The notes beneath the pieces were generated by a model. That model had not been told where the DNA came from, made no database searches, and worked only from the letters and a program-made list of their open reading frames with translations. This document shows positions 41,452-52,254 of a stretch of DNA of 64,000 nt, piece by piece. Made by a program: the position numbers and the translations under genes. Source of the stretch: Craspedostauros australis (lineage: Eukaryota; Bacillariophyta; Bacillariophyceae; Mastogloiales; Achnanthaceae); the NCBI GenBank assembly GCA_026770025.1, contig JAMXDE010000032.1, positions 434,001 through 498,000 on the forward strand. The letters are read 5' to 3'. Within the stretch, counting starts at the first letter, position 1. Every line of letters starts with the position of its first letter.

Positions 41452-42124
41452 TGCGAGGGGTGGATCTCAAGCGATCGGAGATGGACGAATGCGGTTGTGC
41501 CTTGTTCTTTGGGTTTGCACTTGGTCTTTTTGCATTGATCCTTCTGTTGATTTGTGAGCTCGTCGTATCCCTCAATGAGGGTACGAATGGAGAGGCTGCT
41601 GCAACTACTGTGCGTATTGCTGGTCCTTGTGTCATGTAATACTCGTGCGAGCCAGTCGCAACCACGTTACTCTTTTGGCATTGACGATGTTGCTTTCCTC
41701 ATACCCATGGACAGTGAAATCGTCCATCTCTTCTCGTGTGGTGCCTTGTGCCCTTGACACTAACATCACAGGAGAACATCACATGAACACATCACAGAAG
41801 AACATCGCAGGTTGTGTCGGCACTGATTGCGACCTCGCCAGAGGCGGGCACCAAGGCCGGATACGACACTTCCACGTCTGGGACACCCGGCAAATTGGGT
41901 CGAATTAGTCAATATCTGATATGACTATCCCAGCCAATCAAAAACTGTTGTGTAGACAATGACAGCTGTTTCTGCGAAAAGAAAGTTCTCGACGACAACC
42001 GTTGTTCTCAAGGAAATTCACGGACCAGCCCTTTTGAAGCGCCGATTTCCACCAACCAGCCTGTTTTGTGTTGCTTTCCGACTCAAACCGTCCAAATGCT
42101 CATGCGACATCACATGGACACAGA
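41452..42124. other. GRDP-A 5' flank and unit junction
   Basis: 41452-41880 is the duplicated 5' flank of GRDP-A and probably holds its promoter. 41881-42124 is unique spacer. No gene. Confidence 0.5.
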
Positions 42125-42840
42125 TGTTAGGAATCCGGGGGGGCAAGATGCCACAAATTGCCGCACCTCCCACAAAAAGCACGACTGAATAAATCAACTC
42201 TTGTTGATCACACCTTTGGCTCCTATTTATCACACCTTTGAGTCCTATTCATCACACCCGTGACTCAAGACGAACGTGACTGATCTGAGTCTTGACAAGA
42301 AAACAAGCCTGTCCTCCTCTGACATGAAAACCATGACGACGCAAAAACAGGATGTCCCAACAGCAGACATGACATCGCGACGATCCAAACAACGACGTCA
42401 CAGGAGAAACATCGATGACCAGCAGGTCTGTGATCACCCCATCTGGAGAACCGAAACACGTGCCACACGCGGACTAGAACAATTCAGAAAGGACATCAAC
42501 CATGACATCAATCATGACACCAATCGTAAAGTTGGGTGTCAGGAGACCAAAAGAGAAACGCATGACTGCGGAATCGTACCGCATGAATGTAGATGATGAT
42601 ATGCATGATGAGATGCATGATGGAGATGCCTGATGAAAGGATCGATGAATACAAGCGAGAATGCATGATGAAGACAGCATGAAGGCAACAGTATGACATG
42701 ATGTTACTGTGGATTATACATGCTATGACAAATGGAATTGGAAGAGCTGAAGATGTTATGCTCACAGTCCTGAGAATGCAACAACAGGAATAGGTAATCA
42801 GATATAACAAATAAGGCTGGGTTACCCCGGATTTCCAACA
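42125..42840. mobile_element. 716-bp TG...CA element with inverted termini at the duplication junction
   Basis: Starts TGTTAGGAATCC and ends GGATTTCCAACA, which are imperfect reverse complements. The same terminal sequences bound the 43130-44658 insertion. The interior has four TATTYATCACACCTTTG-like direct repeats (42205-42260) and a GATGCATGATGA-rich stretch (42590-42680). It ends exactly where duplication unit B starts. No target duplication is seen (ACAGA versus ACCGT). It could be a solo LTR or a non-autonomous DNA element. Confidence 0.55.
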
Positions 42841-42949
42841 ACCGTGGGACGACAAAACCCACGAAGAGGCCTTGGACTTGTTGGATGAGCTCATTGCCCT
42901 GCGCAAATCGCAAGAAGCAACGTCCGACAAGGTCAACGATGCGTCCTAA
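42841..42949 (+). pseudogene. fragment of the MYND-RING-TPR gene (3' end)
   Basis: 109 bp identical in frame to the end of the gene at 36213-36321, including its TAA stop. It lacks everything upstream and so is a by-product of the segmental duplication. Confidence 0.95.
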
Positions 42950-43129
42950 CTATCCGTGTCATTGTCACCACTCCAATTGGAGCGCTTGGATACATCAGCG
43001 AGAATCAAGATCATCGAGATGGGTGCAACTCTTTTTCGTCCAAGGAGCAGGTGATACTTGGGGGGGACAGGCGGGTCCCTCTCGTACGTCACCACTGCGC
43101 CACCACGTGCAGGATTGCTGAACTCCAAC

Positions 43130-44658
43130 TGTTAGGAATCGAGGGTACGACTTTGTCGGAATACCCATTACTGCCGCACCTCTCAACAGTATTCGTCACA
43201 GCTTTGAATATTATTCGTCACATGTTCGGAGACTATTTGTTGGAAATCCGGGGTTAAGGTAGTAGACTAATCTGTTATCAATCTGTACCAATTTAGAACT
43301 GTGAGAACAAACTCCTTGACTCTCCAATTCCAATTCAGCAGCAAGTGTAATCCGTAGCAGTTCACCATGATCATACACAAGTTCATGGTTGCTTTCATCT
43401 GCTTCATCATCTTGCTCTCATGCTCTCTTCTGCAGATTCATCATGCATTACCATGGTGGTTTGCATCTTCTACATTCGAGCAGCATCTCTCATAGACGTA
43501 CAGGTACCTTCAGCATGGGTCTCAGTCTGATCGATCCCACATGGCCCTCGGTTCCTCAGCATTCCTCCTGAGCCGATGTTGCATACAGGCTGGTTATGAT
43601 GAATGCATGTCACGTCGTCATTCGTGCTCTTGAGCGGATAGGAGCATCGCCTCCGTTTCTCTTTCTCAGAGAAGCGATCCCTTGTCCGTCGATGCGCGTC
43701 GACATGTCTGATACATATCAACAGTTTCGCCCATAGTCTTGGCTCATGTGCGATTACATCCCTAGTGGTCGATCCATAGGTTCGCCCTCATTACAGCAGT
43801 AGTACATGGATAGACTTCATGGTGGGACATGACTGATGTTGATGTCATTCATGCACAGAGGGTTGATGGGGGACAGGCTACAAGGTGGTCCGAGTGTTGT
43901 CAACAAAGTTGACCTCGTCGAGTTGTGAAGATATTATTGGGAGGTGCGGCAATCATGGGTATCTTGGTAAAAGCGTACCCCCGATTCCTGACAACTATTT
44001 GTCACATCTTTGTATACCATGTCATTATGACTATGACTAAGTATACGGACGCGATTGATACCTGCACTACCGCGAGGAGGGTAGTCTGTCCTCAGGTAAC
44101 GTAAGGACGACACCCATGGCGGATCAGAAGGTCCCAATACCGAACCATCCATAGCAACCATGCAGACGACGACGTCGATCATGACAGCAGATTGATGGGC
44201 AAGTGACGCACCCCATTCAGAGGACAGCACGCTTCCCTCCTACGGACAAGAACATCCACAGGTTTGGAACATCAGAAAGGATCAGAACAGCCACAGGTTT
44301 GGAACATCACCAAAGCTGACATCGATTGTGGGACGATGGCGTCATGAGATCAACAACGGAAACATGAGATAGGCAAGTGCTCAGGACTGCAGATCCCTAC
44401 CATGCAAGCGTAGACAGCTACGACGATGCAGAGGCAAGCAACATCAATGCCAAGACAAGGAAGCAAGAACAGAGCATGATGAATGAAGAGAGAAGCACCT
44501 AAGAGACAACACGACGCCCCGTGTCGCCACTGCGACAGATGCCTACCATGAAAATGAAATCGGAAGAGAAAGTGAGATTGTGCTCACAGTTCTAAAACGG
44601 TACAATTTCTAACAGCAGATTAGATTACAGTACTAACTATAACCCTGGATTTCCAACA
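43130..44658. mobile_element. 1529-bp insertion with TG...CA inverted termini and nested terminal repeats
   Basis: Absent from unit A, so it inserted after duplication. Flanked by TCCAAC on both sides (43124-43129, 44659-44664); the empty site in unit A has one copy. Outer ends are TGTTAGGAATCGAGGG and CCTGGATTTCCAACA. Inside are a second inward terminus at 43238 (TGTTGGAAATCCGGGG), whose inverted partner is the right end (similarity about 90 bp deep), and one at 43993 (CGATTCCTGACA), partner of the left end (about 58 bp deep). No coding capacity was recognised, so it is non-autonomous. Confidence 0.7.
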
Positions 44659-46218
44659 TCCAACCACCACCGCTTCTCTTCTCTCTCACACACACATACG
44701 CACACACAATCGCATGTACTCATATATCCAGAGCGTCGGCGTGCACTGCCGTATCAGACTTTCATCACATGGTACAAATCAGTCTTCTTGGTCGTACAGA
44801 CCAAACACCCGATGACGTTCTCCCCTTCCATCGGATCTGCCACTTTCGCAGAGGACGCGCACCAAATCGAGCTCCGCAAGTGTACAGACAATCACGCCTC
44901 ATGCTTGCCTCTTCACCAGCAGCGAGCGGAGCCCCAACGCTAAAAGGAGGAACCCTCTCACAACGGAACCCAGAAGAGGAGTTGCCTGATCAAACCATGC
45001 CTCGTGTGTGCCACACCATCTATCTGCGTGACGGTTCTTCCCAGGCATTGAGAATGCTCGCCGATCTTGCCATGTTGCTGTCAAGAGAGGGATAATCGTA
45101 CGAAGAAGACAAAGACCCAGCACTGTCGTCTGTACTTACATGCGCCCACGATAGACATTCCGCGACGAATCACGCAGCGATGATCGTTCCACAATGGACA
45201 TAAGATGAGAGTTGTTCGCACACCATGCGAGAACAGATAACTATCACCTTACGATCGACTACATTATGGTACTCTGTCCAACTCTACTTTTCGATCAGTC
45301 TGCGTCGCATCCGCGCCATCTCGAATGTTGTTGATTGATCGTCGCGGATGGGCTGCGTAGAAATTGTGAGATGAAAAGAGTTTCGAAACTTTCCAGCGAT
45401 GTTTCATGCCAATCTCCAAACATGTAGGGCCAGCAACCGCTCGGCAGTGGAGAGTCAGGATGCGTCCGCCACCGTGATTCCTCTACGCACGAGTGTTGCT
45501 GAGATGGGAGTGTACTCCAAGGCTCCATCCGTTCTCAAAGAGCCCTCTTGCTTTGCTCGCACATGATGTACTCGAGAAAGAACTTCTGACCAACGCACCA
45601 TGAAAGGGTCTCACAAAGAATGCCAATGATAACAGCCCAGACTCACCCATGACCCTTCGTTCACTTCGTCCAATCTCTCATGGAGTTTATGGATCGAGTA
45701 GGAGAGGACATCGCCTGGTCTAACCGCCTCCGCATCCTGTGATGAAGAAAGGCAGAGCCAAATTTGATGTCACAGGGAGAAGAGCGGATACAGTGCAGTA
45801 TGTACGTCAACGCAGAGCGAAGTGGAAGGGTGAAGTTATGAGATGAGGTACAGATCATTGCGAAGTCCATACGATCCATCAACAGCGGATGCAGGTACCC
45901 TGTGCATGTTGCGAGTATATCCGTACCCGCAGAGCATCAGAGAGAAGCGAGATCACAACAAGACAGTGTGCGCAAGTGCGAAACAAGTATGGCTCTTGGC
46001 ACCACGTACATCATCATCATCCTCCACATCCAGAATTGAATTGGAGTACGATTGTGATAAGAGTGGTTCAGTAGAGAGTTGTACATCCAACATGACGTAG
46101 AAGGTCAGAGTTGAAAGGAGCGAACAAAGCAAGTGAATGAGTGAGTGAGAATCGAAGCAAACAGAAGCATCCCTGTCAGGTATCTGTACGAAAGCGTGTT
46201 TACTCCGTGGCTGCCGTA
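44659..46218. other. duplicated intergenic segment (unit B)
   Basis: Counterpart of 36490-38060. Same content, no supported gene. Confidence 0.5.
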
Positions 46219-49184
46219 TCATGCGGAAAGCTTACCTCCTCCACCACCACATCCTCCTCCACCGCCGCATCCTCCTCCACCACCGCAGCCTCCTTTTTTG
46301 TACGTTCGTTCGTTCATTTGGTTGTTCATTTGGTTGTTCATTTGGTTTTCATAATTGCAGGGGCGACGGATCGATCAGAAACCAGATAGACAGCACGTCC
46401 GTGAGACGTATCAGTGTGAGTGTGAGCACGAGCGTGAACTTCATATTTCGCTGTTCATCATCCCACAAGTGAAGCATTCATCTCAGTGTCCAGAATACCC
46501 CATCTGACAACTTACCACCGCCATCGCCACCACCGCCGCCGCCACCATAACCGCCGCCACCACCACGATTTACGACAGACTTCTTTTGGCCTGCGCCAAC
46601 AGCACCACAGGCTATACCCGAAGTGTGTGCGGGATGCATGAATACCAAAGACACAAACGGGTGTGTGCATACGACAGTATGGCAGTGATCGGACAGTTGA
46701 TCATGGGACGAGGAAAGCAATCACAGGAAGAAGAAGAAGAAGAAGAAGAAGAAGAAGAAGGTTAGTGACGCCGACTTGAGACGCATGCATACACGTACCA
46801 CTATACCACCGCAGATTGCATCGAGCACCACTGTTCCACTCGATTCATATTCATTTCCTGGCGTTGCACATTTGGTGAGGCAGAGCAACACAACCGATAT
46901 CGCGAGCCATTTGCACAAATCGACCAACCGGAGACACCACCAGACTTTGTCGAGAACCGAGAAATCGTTGGGCGTGCCAAGATAGATGGAAGGGATACGA
47001 AAACTTACCAGCAGCGCCCATGAAGAGTGCGTTCCACCGCTTGGCGTCGTACGCCTGACCAATGACATCGACCCTATTTTCCTTGTAGAGTTGACTTGTG
47101 ACATTGGAAGGGAGTGCGATGGGAGCACTGGGTCCAGCAGATTTCACTCGGACCCGAATGGCTGTCGCAAGTGCATCCAACGCTGCAATCTCCTGAGATA
47201 TGCCCTTTGTGGCGCCAAGACAAAGCGGCACACTGAAGCAGCAAAGGATGGATACGCACATAATGGTGCCTCGATCGTCTTCCAGGCGGGCTCGCTTTGG
47301 GGAAACCCGCTTCAGCAGGATGTATTGCGCATCGGTGGTCGTTTGATGGTAGTATCCCACACCTGCACTACCGTTGTCGAAGATGTAGTTATCCCTGGGT
47401 GGGTTACCAAGGTCTGGGCGTGTCGTCTTTGGACCGGCTGCCACAAAGCCTGGCTTACCATCCTTGGTGGTTCCGTCCACCGGGGTCCACGAGGCGGTAT
47501 AATCAATAGCGCCATCTTGAAGAGCGAGAGCGATGGCAGCGTCAGAAATCTGTGCGCCTGCGGCGGCCAAGGGATCGAGTCCACCATATCCTTCGCTCGT
47601 TGCAACCGAAACGGTGTCTTGGGTTTGACGGCGTATCTTGGATGGGGATGCATCCTTGTGGCCCAGGTCGACCTGGGTCATTCCCAACGTGTCGATCGCG
47701 AAGGTCTTCGAACCGATCTTCGCCTCAAAGATTTTCTTGGAAAAGTCTTGCTCTTGATGCGCGGCTTCGATGAGTACTTGGATGCCGATGGCGTAGTCCT
47801 CCCACGTGATGTCGGTTCCGTCTCGTTGGTGCTGCCACAGCACATGCTGACGTCGGATGGTGTTCCTCTTTTGTGTGCTGTGGTTGACTTGCACATTTTG
47901 TTCGAAGTCGATGATGAGCGTGTGACGATCCGTCTCCAAATGGAAGGACTGGTCGGTTGGGTTTGTGCTGTAGGCAGCATTGATGTTGTCACGTTCCGCG
48001 GCACCATAGTCCATCCAGACGCCGCCGTCAGACTTGTACTGCCAAACGGGAAGGGCGTTGCTCGTGTTGAATTTGGAGTCAGGGTTGGTGGAGGTCGCAC
48101 CCTGCACATGGATCATGTTGATGTAGGGACCGACACCTTGCTCCCACTCGATCTGTTCACGGAGCTGCTGCGGCCAATGGGCATGGTAGAATGTCTTGGG
48201 CGGCTCCCCGCGGTACATGCCTCCGGGGCACTTGTATGCTTCGCCGTAGTGCTCCTGCCACAGCTCTTGAGTTTCGCGGAACGACGTGTCCAGCACGCCA
48301 CCTTCGGAACGATCGGTCAGCGAGTCATCGTGATGCAGGATGTAGCCCAACAGCTGCTTGCAGTCGTCGAAGTATCCCTGCATGTTGGCGAGGATGTGCG
48401 TGTGCCAGAACAAGTCGATCTGGTAGGTTGGGACGATTGTGACTTGCTTGGTGTTGGCAATGCGGCGGAGCTGCAGGAACTTGGTGTACTGCGCCAGTCC
48501 TTGTCGCAGGAATCCATCCTTGAAGAAGTTCGGTTGCGAGACTTGCCAGAGGAACGTGGATTGACGCTCCGCGCTCTCAATGACATCAAAGCCCGATAGC
48601 AGGGAGGTCGGGGTGCTGGGACTCTCCGGTCCCCTTTCCATGATCTGCGACTCGTTGGCATGAGACCACGATGATTCCGAAAGGAAGAACGGCTCGGTTG
48701 GATGGTGTCTGTTCCACAGCTGCCGCGTGTTCTCGTCATCATCGACGGTGGCGGCCGATTGCGCACCATCCGTGCCATTCTCGGTCTGAAAGTCGAATGG
48801 TGGATTGGCCTCGAGCAAGATGAAGCCGCTGGATCCGTAGCGTTCCTTGAGATACTCCACGTACCTCATTGGTGCCAACCGATGGCAGTGCCACAGCCAC
48901 GCCACATCGGCAGGCGGGATGAGCTTCGGCGGCTCTCTTGTTTGGCCTGGTCGTGCGCAGTCTTCGTGGATGGCGCGCACCATATCCAGCCAGAGCTTGT
49001 ACCGGTGGGCAGAGCGTTCGGTTGGGCGTTGCAGCGTGATGCCATTCGCATGCAAGCCTCTGAGGAAGCCGATGTGGTCGGAGGCATTGCTGATCAGATC
49101 AACGTTGAAGTCATAGTCGCGTTTGTAATGATTTGGGAGCGGATCTTTGGCGTTGCCTCCACCAGGGGTGGGATCTTGCGCCAT
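46219..49184 (-). CDS. glycine-rich domain protein (GRDP/DUF1399 family), copy B
   Basis: Recent duplicate of the 37847-41451 gene. Exons 49184-47009 (same length as in A), 46857-46799, 46582-46516 and 46292-46219. Both conserved W-H-x-H/R blocks are intact and only about 15 residues differ in exon 1. Two tail exons of copy A and the intron between them are replaced by one fused Gly-rich exon. The last acceptor of copy A (TTCAG) is TTCTG here, so the final small exon cannot be used as in A; reading into the former intron stops at 46219 after a few codons. The C-terminal Gly/Cys repeat is therefore slightly shorter. Probably functional but tail-altered. Confidence 0.75.
46726..46760. repeat. 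(GAA)n microsatellite
   Basis: Longer counterpart of the tract at 38997-39028. Confidence 0.9.
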
Positions 49185-50083
49185 TGTGAGGGGTGGATCT
49201 CAAGCGATCGGAGATGGACGAATGCGGTTGTGCCTTGTTCTTTGGGTTTGCACTTGGTCTTTTTGCATTGATCCTTCTGTTGATTTGTGAGCTCGTCGTA
49301 TCCCTCAATGAGGGTACGAATGGAGAGGCTGCTGCAACTACTGTGCGTGTTGCTGGTCCTTGTGTCATGTAATACTCGTGCGAGCCACTCGCAACCACGT
49401 TACTCTTCTGGCATTGACGATGTTGCTCTCCTCATACCCATGGACAGTGAAATCGTCCATCTCTCCTCGTGTGGTGCCTTGTGCCCTTGACACTAACATC
49501 GCAGGAGAACATCACATGAACAGGCACTGATTGCGACCTCGCCAGAGGCGAGCACCAAGGCCGAATACGACACTTCCACGTCTGACGCCTTCTGTTCTAA
49601 ATCGTGACTCAAGTGGATCTTGAGTCCTGTGTGAGCGGGTGGTCTTGTTGTTGTTGGACACAGTCGACTACTTCAACATATTTTAAAGTGTTCATAATTA
49701 ACGTCTTTAACGACATCCATCGCCAATATGGTTGCGGAAAGGGTGATTCGCCCGTTGTCTTCACAAAAACGGCCCCTTTGCGCACTCGTTGTGGCAGAGC
49801 GAAACAGTTTCGAAACAACATCACGGCAGCCCAAGTCTCAACTTTGGGAGAGCAATGCCATGAGTAGTCGCACGTACAATCTCCTCTGCCATGCACTCTT
49901 CTATTCAAGTCCCAACCGCCACCACCATTGATCCACACACACACATACACACATCCAAATCTCCTCGAGTCCACCCAGATTCCATCCAAGAAGGGCAACG
50001 TCAAGAGTTTGCAGCTGTCCAGACACCACGAGAGAGTATTGGGTAGGGTATTACTACTCTCCGCGCACGAGTAGACAACAACC
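49185..50083. promoter_or_regulatory. divergent 5' flank of GRDP-B and the choline-transporter-like gene
   Basis: 900 bp. 49185-49584 is duplicated from unit A; 49585-50083 is unique and ends in an A/C-rich leader with (CACA)n just before the ATG at 50084. No specific motif recognised. Confidence 0.4.
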
Positions 50084-51856
50084 ATGTCCACTCCTTACTA
50101 CAGCGCAGGGTCGAACAACGGCGCCCCGGTTGTGGTCCAGGGCCAGGTCGTGCAAGGAACGGTGGTGTCACCACCGCAGCAGCAGCAGGGCAACCAGGCC
50201 AGCTTGATCCCGGCCAGCACGTACAACAATGCCACCATCACAGGCATGACGACGGCGGGGGGCAACGCGACCTGGAACAAGGAGGAGCGTCATCCAGAAG
50301 CCTTCAAGGACAATGGCACCTGCAAGGATGCCTTCTGGGCCATCCTCTTCTACGTTCACCTGGCCATCATGGTGTTCTGCGCCGTCACCTTCTTCCCGCA
50401 GTTCGCCAGCGACGTTGCGGAAAATGCCGCCAACGAGAACAACGGACGCCGGTTGATGAGCAGCCTCAACGCGTCGTCAAGACGTTTCTTGGAACAATAC
50501 AACGCGGAGGACGTGTATGACTACGGAGATGGCGCAGGTGATGGTGATGGCAACCAGAACGGTTGGCAAGGCAACTACCAGGAAGCCGATTACAACAACG
50601 GCTACGCTGACGGCAATGGTGGGAACGACGAGGAGCTCGATCTCGACATCTCCGTCGAAGCCCTCTTCGTCGTCATGGCTACCACGGGCGCCGGGGCCTT
50701 CATCGTGTCATCTCTCGGGATGTCCCTCATGATGTCATGCGCAGGCGGTCTCATCAAGGCCGCGCTGTGGTTCAACATCATCCTGTTCGGATTCATGGCG
50801 CTGGCGGCTCTCGGATCTGGCTCCGTAGAAGGTGCCTTGATGGGTGGTTTGGGTTGCGCCTTCTCCGCCTGGTACGCGTACTCCGTGTGGAACCGCATTC
50901 CGTTCGCCGCCTCCAACCTGGTCACGGCCATCCAGGCCGTGCGTGCCAACATTGGCCTCACGTTCTTCGCCTACCTCAACCTCGCGCTGAGCTTTCTGTG
51001 GTCCATCTTGTGGATGGTATCCGCTGTCGGGGCCATCTATGTTCTCAACGGATGCGATGCTTCAGGAGAATGCTCCAACGACGGAGCCGCTGGTTCGTTC
51101 GTCATCTTCCTTTTCTTCATCAGCTACTACTGGGTTGGAGAAGTCCTGAAGAACGTGGTGCATTGTACGGTGGCCGGCACCGTGGGAACATGGTGGTTCG
51201 TCCCGCACGAAGCCAACGGATGCTGCTCTCAGGCCGTACGCGAATCGTATTGGAGATCAATCACGACGTCTTTCGGTTCCATCTGCTTCGGTTCCCTGAT
51301 CGTCGCCATCATCCAGGCCATCAAAGAGATGGTCCACGGCGCTAGAGAGCAGCAGGATGGTGGTTCCGTCCTTCTCGCGCTCCTGGAATGCGTCGTCGGT
51401 TGCATCGAAGCGCTCATCGAGTATTTCAACAAGTGGGCCTTCGTGTACGTCGGACTCTACGGATACTCCTTCATCGATGCTGGCAAGAACGTCATGCAGC
51501 TGTTCTCGCAGCGCGGATGGACTGCCATCATCGCGGACGTGCTGGTTGACACAGTCCTCTTCATGGTCAGCGTCGGAGTCGGTGTGCTGACGGGGATCAT
51601 CGGACTCATCGTCGCCGGACTGGCAGGCGCCGGCACCGATTCTGTGGGCACCCTCATGGCAATCGGCTTCGTCTTCGGTCTCTTCCTGGGCTTCGTCGTC
51701 TCCACGATCCTGTTTGGCATCATCTCCAGCGCAGTCAACACCGTGATCGTGTGCTTCGCCGAGGCACCCAACGAATTCCAAGTCAACCACCCGCAGCTGT
51801 CGCAACGCATGCGCGAGTCCTGGCGCATGGCCTATCCTGGCGAGTACAACGACTAG
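50084..51856 (+). CDS. SLC44/choline-transporter-like (CTL/Pns1) membrane protein
   Basis: Single exon, 590 aa. The N-terminal 80 residues are Gln/Gly/Thr-rich and cytosolic. TM1 (about 85-106) is followed by a long hydrophilic loop (110-180) rich in Asn/Asp/Gly, as in CTL proteins, and then about nine more helices. Family signatures in the C-half are KNVVHCTVAGTVGTWWF, SFGSICFGSLIVAIIQAI and FVYVGLYGYSFIDAGKNV. Human CTL1 transports choline; yeast Pns1 has no proven substrate, so the substrate here is not assigned. Codon use is strongly C-ending (GCC, ATC, TTC), suggesting high expression. Confidence 0.9.
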   Translation: MSTPYYSAGSNNGAPVVVQGQVVQGTVVSPPQQQQGNQASLIPASTYNNATITGMTTAGGNATWNKEERHPEAFKDNGTCKDAFWAILFYVHLAIMVFCAVTFFPQFASDVAENAANENNGRRLMSSLNASSRRFLEQYNAEDVYDYGDGAGDGDGNQNGWQGNYQEADYNNGYADGNGGNDEELDLDISVEALFVVMATTGAGAFIVSSLGMSLMMSCAGGLIKAALWFNIILFGFMALAALGSGSVEGALMGGLGCAFSAWYAYSVWNRIPFAASNLVTAIQAVRANIGLTFFAYLNLALSFLWSILWMVSAVGAIYVLNGCDASGECSNDGAAGSFVIFLFFISYYWVGEVLKNVVHCTVAGTVGTWWFVPHEANGCCSQAVRESYWRSITTSFGSICFGSLIVAIIQAIKEMVHGAREQQDGGSVLLALLECVVGCIEALIEYFNKWAFVYVGLYGYSFIDAGKNVMQLFSQRGWTAIIADVLVDTVLFMVSVGVGVLTGIIGLIVAGLAGAGTDSVGTLMAIGFVFGLFLGFVVSTILFGIISSAVNTVIVCFAEAPNEFQVNHPQLSQRMRESWRMAYPGEYND

Positions 51857-52254
51857 ACAGTCAGATGAAGTTGAAGAGTTTTGCATCCATTCAGTCAAGT
51901 AATTGAACATGATTCATTAATGTTGACATACATGCATAGATATGAACGTAATATCAGATTAGTATGAGGAGTGCTGGTAATCTCCAGAGAGTGATTGACC
52001 AACCGCACTCTCTGTACCATGCGAGGCATTCACCATTACACTTTCACGTAGAGTAGAGTGGAGTCGTCAATGTTTGTTTGCATCAAGAATTCAGTATGAA
52101 GCATGCGTTAAGAAGAGGAATAGAGTAGAATTCTCACACGAGCAGCTTGCTTCGGCATTGACCCCACAGGATTTCTCCTGGTCTGTTTCAGTTTCTGTCA
52201 GTTAAGTCATGACAAGCCAAGCTACCATATGTGCTGGCTGCCATGAGAATGACC
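51857..52254. other. convergent 3' flanks
   Basis: 398 bp between the stops of the CTL-like and prolyl-hydroxylase genes. AT-richer than the genes. No feature recognised. Confidence 0.5.

Larger units (their letters stand above)
36213..41880. repeat. tandem segmental duplication, unit A
   Basis: About 5.67 kb, repeated as unit B at 42841-49584 with the same orientation and very high identity. It begins inside the last exon of the MYND-RING-TPR gene and ends upstream of the GRDP-A start. Confidence 0.95.
42841..49584. repeat. tandem segmental duplication, unit B
   Basis: Matches 36213-41880. It differs by a 1529-bp insertion (43130-44658), a deletion of about 390 bp relative to A in the GRDP tail region, and scattered substitutions. 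Confidence 0.95.

Noticed and set aside
42125-42840. CRISPR-like spaced repeats (TATTYATCACACCTTTG)
   Set aside because: Only three or four imperfect units, without uniform spacers, in a eukaryotic genome. They look like transposon subterminal repeats.
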